Shown: positions 5,914 to 9,714 of the stretch, piece after piece | How the letters are laid out: each line of letters starts with the position of its first letter | Position numbering within the stretch: the first letter of the stretch is position 1 | Source of the DNA: an uncultured bacterium | GTDB lineage: Bacteria; Desulfobacterota; Desulfovibrionia; Desulfovibrionales; Desulfovibrionaceae | Assembly (NCBI GenBank): GCA_905215675.1 | Contig: CAJMRA010000063.1 | Coordinates: forward strand, 1-9,714 | Reading direction: 5' to 3' | DNA: 9,714 nt | Notes under the pieces: generated by a model | The model's database searches: none | Told to the model about the DNA's origin: nothing | Seen by the model: the letters and a program-made list of their open reading frames with translations, nothing else | Position numbers and translations under genes: made by a program

Positions 5914-6864
5914 TCAGGGACGCAGACTCCGCCAGAAACGACGCAGACAGCTTTTCAGCAGGCGTCCGGGACGAAACGAGGTATGCATCAATTCTCCGGG
6001 GAGCGCAAAGTCGCCGACGGCCACATCCCCGGGCCGGGCATCCGTATAGCGGATACGCGCGCCCGCGGCCGCGCAGCCCGGGGCCCGGCGGCGCTCCAGC
6101 GCCGCGCCCAGCGGCGTCCGGGCAAGGGGCAGTCCCAGCGCCGCGCACAGGGCCTCGTCCAGCGCCACGGCCGAGGGACTGGCGGCCAGCAGCCCCAGCG
6201 GATAGGGATCGCCGCCGGAAGGGCCGGTGCGCTGCATGGCGGTAATGCCGTCCGCCAGAGCCGCCACCGGCGGCAGGGCCGCCCAGAGAGCGGCGACGGC
6301 GTCGGCAAAACCTTCGGGCGACCGCCCCTCGCGCGTGTGGACAAGGGCCTTGCGCATGCCGACCACCAGACCGAACAGGTTCTTGACGGCCAGCGTGAGC
6401 AGCATCTGGCTGTGCGCCTTGACGCGCGGTACGGAGAGGATAAGGTCGCTTTCCAGCGCCCGGCGGGAGACCCCGAAGCGGGAGCCGTTGTCCAGCGACA
6501 GCGGCGCGGCCTCGCCGGGGCCGACCACCGCAAGCCCCAGCGGGCGCAGGGCGTCGGCAAGCCCCACGGCGCGGGCCACGCTTTCGGCGCGACCGAAACC
6601 GGGAGAATCCAGCACCGTCACGCGCGCGCCCTGATCCAGCAGCCAGGCGCAGGCGGCCGCCACAACCGCCGGAGACGTGCAGGCAAGCGGCGTGGCCGTC
6701 AACAGGTTCGGCTTGACGATCACCTTCGCGCCGTACAGGGAACGGAGGTACCCGGGCCCGGCCCGATCCAGCGCGCCGGGCGTCAGGGCCGCCGCCGCGT
6801 GCAGGTCGGGGCAGGGGAGCAGACAGAGTGGAATCATATCGGGAAATGTCGTATATGCAGCCAT
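5914..6864 (-). CDS. DUF362 domain protein, function unknown
   Basis: A 316-aa protein matching the DUF362 family (Pfam PF04015). VIVKPNLL (48-55) followed by TSPAVVAAACAWLLDQGARVTVLDSPGFGR (63-92) is the hallmark: a KPN motif, a helix that selects a partner, and a DSPG turn. ESDLILSVPRVKAHSQMLLTLAVKNLFGLVVG (138-169) is the second conserved block (K149, H151, K161-N162). SAVALDEALCAALGL (231-245) is the C-terminal one. No CxxCxxC ferredoxin domain is fused, unlike some relatives. The biochemical role is unknown. The frame is open far upstream to 7263, but that would run through the start of the divergent channel gene; ATG 6864 is preferred because a good promoter places the transcript start at about this codon. 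It has no ribosome binding site; ATG 6837 is the alternative. thiE lies 188 nt downstream on the same strand. Confidence 0.82.
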   Translation of the reverse strand: MAAYTTFPDMIPLCLLPCPDLHAAAALTPGALDRAGPGYLRSLYGAKVIVKPNLLTATPLACTSPAVVAAACAWLLDQGARVTVLDSPGFGRAESVARAVGLADALRPLGLAVVGPGEAAPLSLDNGSRFGVSRRALESDLILSVPRVKAHSQMLLTLAVKNLFGLVVGMRKALVHTREGRSPEGFADAVAALWAALPPVAALADGITAMQRTGPSGGDPYPLGLLAASPSAVALDEALCAALGLPLARTPLGAALERRRAPGCAAAGARIRYTDARPGDVAVGDFALPGELMHTSFRPGRLLKSCLRRFWRSLRP

Positions 6865-6870
6865 GCCGCG

Positions 6871-6899
6871 ACTATGCCGTCGCCCGCCGTTCTTGTAAA
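6871..6899 (-). promoter_or_regulatory. Sigma70-like promoter for the DUF362 gene
   Basis: On the minus strand TTTACA (complement of 6894-6899, five of six to TTGACA), a 17-nt spacer, and CATAGT (complement of 6871-6876, four of six to TATAAT). The expected start of transcription, 6-7 nt on, falls at 6864-6865, which is the A of the chosen ATG. The message would then be leaderless. Confidence 0.5.
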
Positions 6900-6964
6900 G
6901 AAACAGGGGGGCGGCGCGCCGCCGACGATCCCGAAGCGGAGCGGCTGTCCGCCCGCCATTCTTG
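6881..6964 (+). repeat. 15-bp direct repeats flanking a palindrome upstream of the channel gene
   Basis: CGCCCGCCGTTCTTG (6881-6895) recurs as CGCCCGCCATTCTTG (6950-6964), one mismatch, starts 69 bp apart. Between them lies the perfect 14-bp palindrome GGCGGCGCGCCGCC (6910-6923). The second copy runs into the channel gene's ribosome binding site; the first overlaps the -35 of the divergent DUF362 promoter. It could be an operator pair or a decayed duplication. Confidence 0.55.
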
Positions 6965-6979
6965 ACAGGAGTTCTTTGC

Positions 6980-9640
6980 ATGGAGCGCAACACAGCGATT
7001 CGTGATTCACGGTTTTCGGTTCTGCTCGTCGTGCTGCTGACGACGATGCTGTGCCTCCCCGGCGCGGCCCTTGCGGCAAACGGGGACGGAGATGCCTCCG
7101 GCGGCGACGCGCAATCCGGAGAAACGCAGGACGCGGCCCCCGCGGAGAAAGACGAGACCCCGAGCGCCGAAAAGGTGCTGCACGACTTTATGGAAGGGCA
7201 GCGCACGCAGGTGGCGGAAGCCCTGCAGACAGCCAAGGAACAGAGTTCCAGCTTTATGGACACGGTGGCCGGGCTGAGCCAGAAGCTCCGCCCCTATGAG
7301 GACGAATACCACCGGCTGGTGGTCTGGCAGAACTCCATCGACAACTGGCCGCTGGGGCTTGAATCCATCAGCCGCAGCATCGCCGCCAACAGCGCCAAGG
7401 TACGCCGCCTGATGGATTCCGCCCAGGACGCGCGCGACAACGCCCAGGCCGCGCTGGACAGGGTCAACAAGATCGACAACTCCCTGCCGGACGCCCTGAA
7501 GAACAACGCGTCGCGCCTCATGCCCGAATTCAAGCCCATGCTCAAGGACATTTCCCTGGCCCAGACGCGCCTGACGGCCCTGCTCAAGCGCTACGACGCG
7601 GCCATGGCGCCCGCCCAGACCCTGCTGGACAACATGCAGAAGGATGCGGACAAGATTTCCGCGCAGCTGCCGGAAAGCTGGAAGCAGTATTACCTGCACG
7701 GCCCGGAACCCTATCTGAGTGCCAAGTCCTGGGAAGGGGCGCTCAAGATGCTGTCGTTCATTCCCCAGATCATGGCCATCCGCATCCCCGTGGAAATTCC
7801 CACGACGCCGGAAGGCTGGCAGACCGCCGCCCTGCGCGGTCTCCTGATGCTCACCCTGTCCTCGCTGCTGTCCTTCATGCTCTACCGGCGCATCGGGCAC
7901 GACAGCGATCATCCCGTCATCCGGCACATCTTCCGGGTCAGCATCATCTGGATCTGTGTGGGCTTCGCGCTCGGCGGCGCATCCCTTTCCCTGGACAACG
8001 AATTTTACCGGGTCTTTCTTGCGCTGGGCAACATGAGTCTCATTCTCGGGCAGATGTGCCTTGCCTGGGACCTGCGCCGGCTGCAGCATCCGTCCGCGCC
8101 GCAGATCGCGTCGCCTCTCTGGAATCTGATGCCCCTGACCCTGTGCGCCTATATCCTCATCTATCTGCCCCTGCCGCGCGTGGTCGCCCTGCTCCTCTGG
8201 CTGCTGGCGCTGGGGCTGCGCATCGTTGCCCGGCGCTTCCGCCACCAGCGGGCCGCGGCCAACAGCGAAAGCGTGGAAGTCTCGGCCGACGGCTCCGCGT
8301 CCTCTGCCGGCAAGATCCCCGAAATGGAACGGGGCATCATGCAGGGCGCGGGCATACTGCTCTGGGTATGCGTCGCCATGACCCTGTGCGGCCTGCACAT
8401 CTACAGCATGGCCCTTTATCTGCTGTACTCCTCCTGCGCACTGGCCCTGCAGCTGAGCGTGGCAAGCATGTCCCTGTGCAGCCGTCTCAACGACAACCTG
8501 CCCAAGGAAGGCGGCAGCGCGGCCTTCGCCAGCATCCTGCTGGCGCTGGCGGCCCCCTGCATCATCGTCCTCGCGCTGGCGGCCGTCTCCCTCTGGCTGT
8601 GCACGCTGCCCGGCGGCGTGGTGCTGCTGAGCCACTACGTCCTGCAGGGCGTCAATGTGGGCGCGACGCAGTTCAACATGCTGCAGGTGCTGCTCATCAT
8701 CAGCGCCTTCTTCATCACGCGCACCTTTGTGCGCATGGGGACGCTTTTCCTCCAGCGTCTGCCTCGCCGCGTCCAGATCGACGTCACCCTCATTCCGCCG
8801 CTGCAAACCACGCTGACCTATGCCTCCTGGGCGCTCTTCGGCCTGTTCGTCCTGCGTTCCCTCGGCATGGAACTGAGCAATCTGGCCGTGGTGGCCGGGG
8901 GTCTTTCCGTCGGCATCGGTTTCGGCATGCAGACCATCGTCAACAATTTCGTCTCGGGCCTGCTGCTCATCTTCAGCCGCAGCATGCAGGTGGGCGACGT
9001 GGTCGAAGTGGGAGGCACCGTGGGGCGCGTCCGCAAGATCAGCGTCCGGGCCACCATTGTGGAAACCTACGACAACGCCTCCATCTATGTGCCCAATTCC
9101 GAATTCGTCTCGGGCCGTCTGACCAACTGGACGCGCAGCAGCCGCACGACGCGGCGCGACGTGGTGGTGGGCGTGGCCTACGGTTCGGATACGGCGCTGG
9201 TCATGAAACTGCTGCTCAACGCTGCCAACGCCACGGAAAATATCCTGAAATACCCCTCGCCGGTAGTGCTGTTCAGCGATTTCGGCGCAAGCACGCTGGA
9301 TTTCACCCTGCGCTTCTGGGTTCAGGACTATGACCTTGCCGTCTCCACCGCCTCCAATGTACGCCTCGCCATAGAACGCCTGCTGCGGGAACACAACATC
9401 GAAGTAGCCTTCCCCCAGATGGACGTCCATATCAAGGAAATGCCGCCGCGCGCCCTTTCGCCCCGCGATCTGGCCCGCCGCGCCCCGGCGTCCGCGCCCG
9501 CACCGACGCCGAAGGCCGGGGGAACCGACAAAACGCCGTCCGCGCCGCGCCGCAAGCCGTTACGGGCCCGCCGCCGCATGATCGTTCCGCCGGCTTCGCC
9601 GACAACGACGGCAAGCGACGAGCGCCCCGATCAGGATTAG
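6980..9640 (+). CDS. Large MscS-family mechanosensitive channel
   Basis: An 886-aa inner-membrane channel that should open under membrane tension and release solutes on osmotic downshock. Order: signal peptide (1-32, ending PGAALA); an acidic low-complexity linker (about 34-65); a helical, coiled-coil-like periplasmic domain (about 66-265); then about ten membrane helices from residue 285. The MscS core follows. The pore helix NLAVVAGGLSVGIGFGMQTI (about 634-653) is rich in small residues; VNNFVSGLLLIFSRSMQVGDVVEVGG and YVPNSEFVSGRLTNWTR form the beta domain; GVAYGSD...FGASTLDFTLRFWVQD and FPQMDVHIKEM the cytosolic vestibule. A basic, Pro/Ala/Arg-rich tail (about 815-886) follows. Its layout recalls E. 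coli MscK/MscM, but it is shorter. AGGAG (6967-6971) lies 8 nt before ATG 6980; a TTG at 6962 is too early. The gene stands alone and diverges from DUF362; its TAG stop is the first three bases of repeat R6. Confidence 0.93.
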   Translation: MERNTAIRDSRFSVLLVVLLTTMLCLPGAALAANGDGDASGGDAQSGETQDAAPAEKDETPSAEKVLHDFMEGQRTQVAEALQTAKEQSSSFMDTVAGLSQKLRPYEDEYHRLVVWQNSIDNWPLGLESISRSIAANSAKVRRLMDSAQDARDNAQAALDRVNKIDNSLPDALKNNASRLMPEFKPMLKDISLAQTRLTALLKRYDAAMAPAQTLLDNMQKDADKISAQLPESWKQYYLHGPEPYLSAKSWEGALKMLSFIPQIMAIRIPVEIPTTPEGWQTAALRGLLMLTLSSLLSFMLYRRIGHDSDHPVIRHIFRVSIIWICVGFALGGASLSLDNEFYRVFLALGNMSLILGQMCLAWDLRRLQHPSAPQIASPLWNLMPLTLCAYILIYLPLPRVVALLLWLLALGLRIVARRFRHQRAAANSESVEVSADGSASSAGKIPEMERGIMQGAGILLWVCVAMTLCGLHIYSMALYLLYSSCALALQLSVASMSLCSRLNDNLPKEGGSAAFASILLALAAPCIIVLALAAVSLWLCTLPGGVVLLSHYVLQGVNVGATQFNMLQVLLIISAFFITRTFVRMGTLFLQRLPRRVQIDVTLIPPLQTTLTYASWALFGLFVLRSLGMELSNLAVVAGGLSVGIGFGMQTIVNNFVSGLLLIFSRSMQVGDVVEVGGTVGRVRKISVRATIVETYDNASIYVPNSEFVSGRLTNWTRSSRTTRRDVVVGVAYGSDTALVMKLLLNAANATENILKYPSPVVLFSDFGASTLDFTLRFWVQDYDLAVSTASNVRLAIERLLREHNIEVAFPQMDVHIKEMPPRALSPRDLARRAPASAPAPTPKAGGTDKTPSAPRRKPLRARRRMIVPPASPTTTASDERPDQD

Positions 9641-9665
9641 AGCATTTCAAACTGAAATTGCTCTA
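9638..9665 (+). repeat. Minimal repeat copy R6 (joined ends), hairpin at the channel stop codon
   Basis: TAGAGCATTTCA (9638-9649), loop AAC, TGAAATTGCTCTA (9653-9665): a 12-bp stem with one bulged T at 9658. Read on the minus strand it is the left end of the large repeat (GAGCAATTTCAGTTTGAAA) run straight into its right end (ATGCTCTA), so it looks like an internally deleted copy. It probably acts as a weak terminator for the channel gene; no U-run follows. Confidence 0.65.
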
Positions 9666-9677
9666 AATCGTTCTTCT

Positions 9678-9714
9678 GGGGGGAAGGAAACCCCCTTGGC
9701 TAGCGCACAAGGGG
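9678..9714. repeat. GC-rich inverted repeat, cut by the window edge
   Basis: GGGGG (9679-9683) can pair with CCCCC (9691-9695) around AAGGAAA. CCCCTTG (9692-9698) can instead pair with CAAGGGG (9708-9714) around GCTAGCGCA. The second stem touches the end of the sequence, and the purine tract GGGGGGAAGGAAA outside its left arm suggests that a longer inverted repeat continues beyond it. It may be the true terminator of the channel gene. Confidence 0.5.

Noticed and set aside
6962..6979. TTG at 6962 as start of the channel gene, and TTGACA at 6962-6967 as a -35 box
   Set aside because: AGGAG at 6967-6971 fits ATG 6980 and would lie inside the frame begun by the TTG; a -10 for that -35 would fall inside the gene and none is seen.
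6865..7263. N-terminal extension of the DUF362 frame
   Set aside because: The extension overlaps the signal peptide and linker coding region of the divergent channel gene, lacks family similarity, and starts upstream of the likely promoter.
7007..9430. 807-codon open frame on the minus strand opposite the channel gene
   Set aside because: It mirrors the strongly supported MscS-family frame; its translation is rich in His, Gln, Gly and Arg with no recognisable domain, as expected for the antisense of GC-rich coding DNA.
1..9665. Classical REP element mobilised by a RAYT
   Set aside because: REPs carry a 5' GTAG/GGAG-type tetranucleotide beside one short hairpin; these copies have four successive hairpins and terminal inverted repeats. 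No transposase gene is in the window, so a link cannot be judged.

Overview
The window is GC-rich, densely coded DNA with Shine-Dalgarno-led genes. The protein set fits a Gram-negative, probably vibrioid, anaerobe of the Desulfovibrionaceae type (Desulfobacterota): a Csd4-type (M99) cell-shape carboxypeptidase, a DUF362 protein and a large MscS-family channel. That taxonomic guess is inference from gene content and style, not from a marker gene.

Layout, left to right. A minus-strand group reads gltX (glutamyl-tRNA synthetase, 2312-3718) -> rfbC (dTDP-4-dehydrorhamnose 3,5-epimerase, 1716-2243) -> an M99/Csd4-like peptidoglycan carboxypeptidase (121-1479). Divergent from gltX is an EamA/DMT-family permease (4086-4979, plus strand), which converges on thiE (thiamine phosphate synthase, 5075-5725, minus). 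Upstream of thiE on the same strand is a DUF362 protein (5914-6864). Divergent from that is a long mechanosensitive channel with a periplasmic N-terminal domain (6980-9640, plus). These are mostly envelope, cofactor and housekeeping functions; no single pathway links them. rfbC, the carboxypeptidase and the channel all concern the cell envelope.

The most striking content lies between the genes. Five of the gaps between or next to genes carry copies of one modular repeat made of consecutive hairpins (modules A, B, C and D), and a sixth, minimal copy follows the channel gene. The full copies R2 (1557-1704), R3 (3902-4050) and R5 (about 5758-5904, plus a 17-nt duplication) are all about 147-149 bp. 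R1 (1-117) and R4 (4982-5077) are partial, and R6 (9638-9665) looks like the two ends joined. The stems are conserved as structure, not just sequence: compensatory changes occur in module D. The simple transition mismatches I could score all read as G-U wobbles on the same (element-forward) strand, which hints at selection on an RNA. The element ends are short inverted repeats (GAGCRTTTTC / GAAAYGCTC), so it resembles a MITE or a REP/BIME-type mosaic. Two genes (thiE and the channel) take their TAG stop codon from the TAGAGC end of a copy. I know of no description of this family, but I could not search.

Other points of note are a probable leaderless promoter for the DUF362 gene, competing hairpin arms directly next to the thiE ribosome binding site, a perfect-on-RNA hairpin between gltX and rfbC, and a half-visible GC-rich inverted repeat cut by the right edge of the window.
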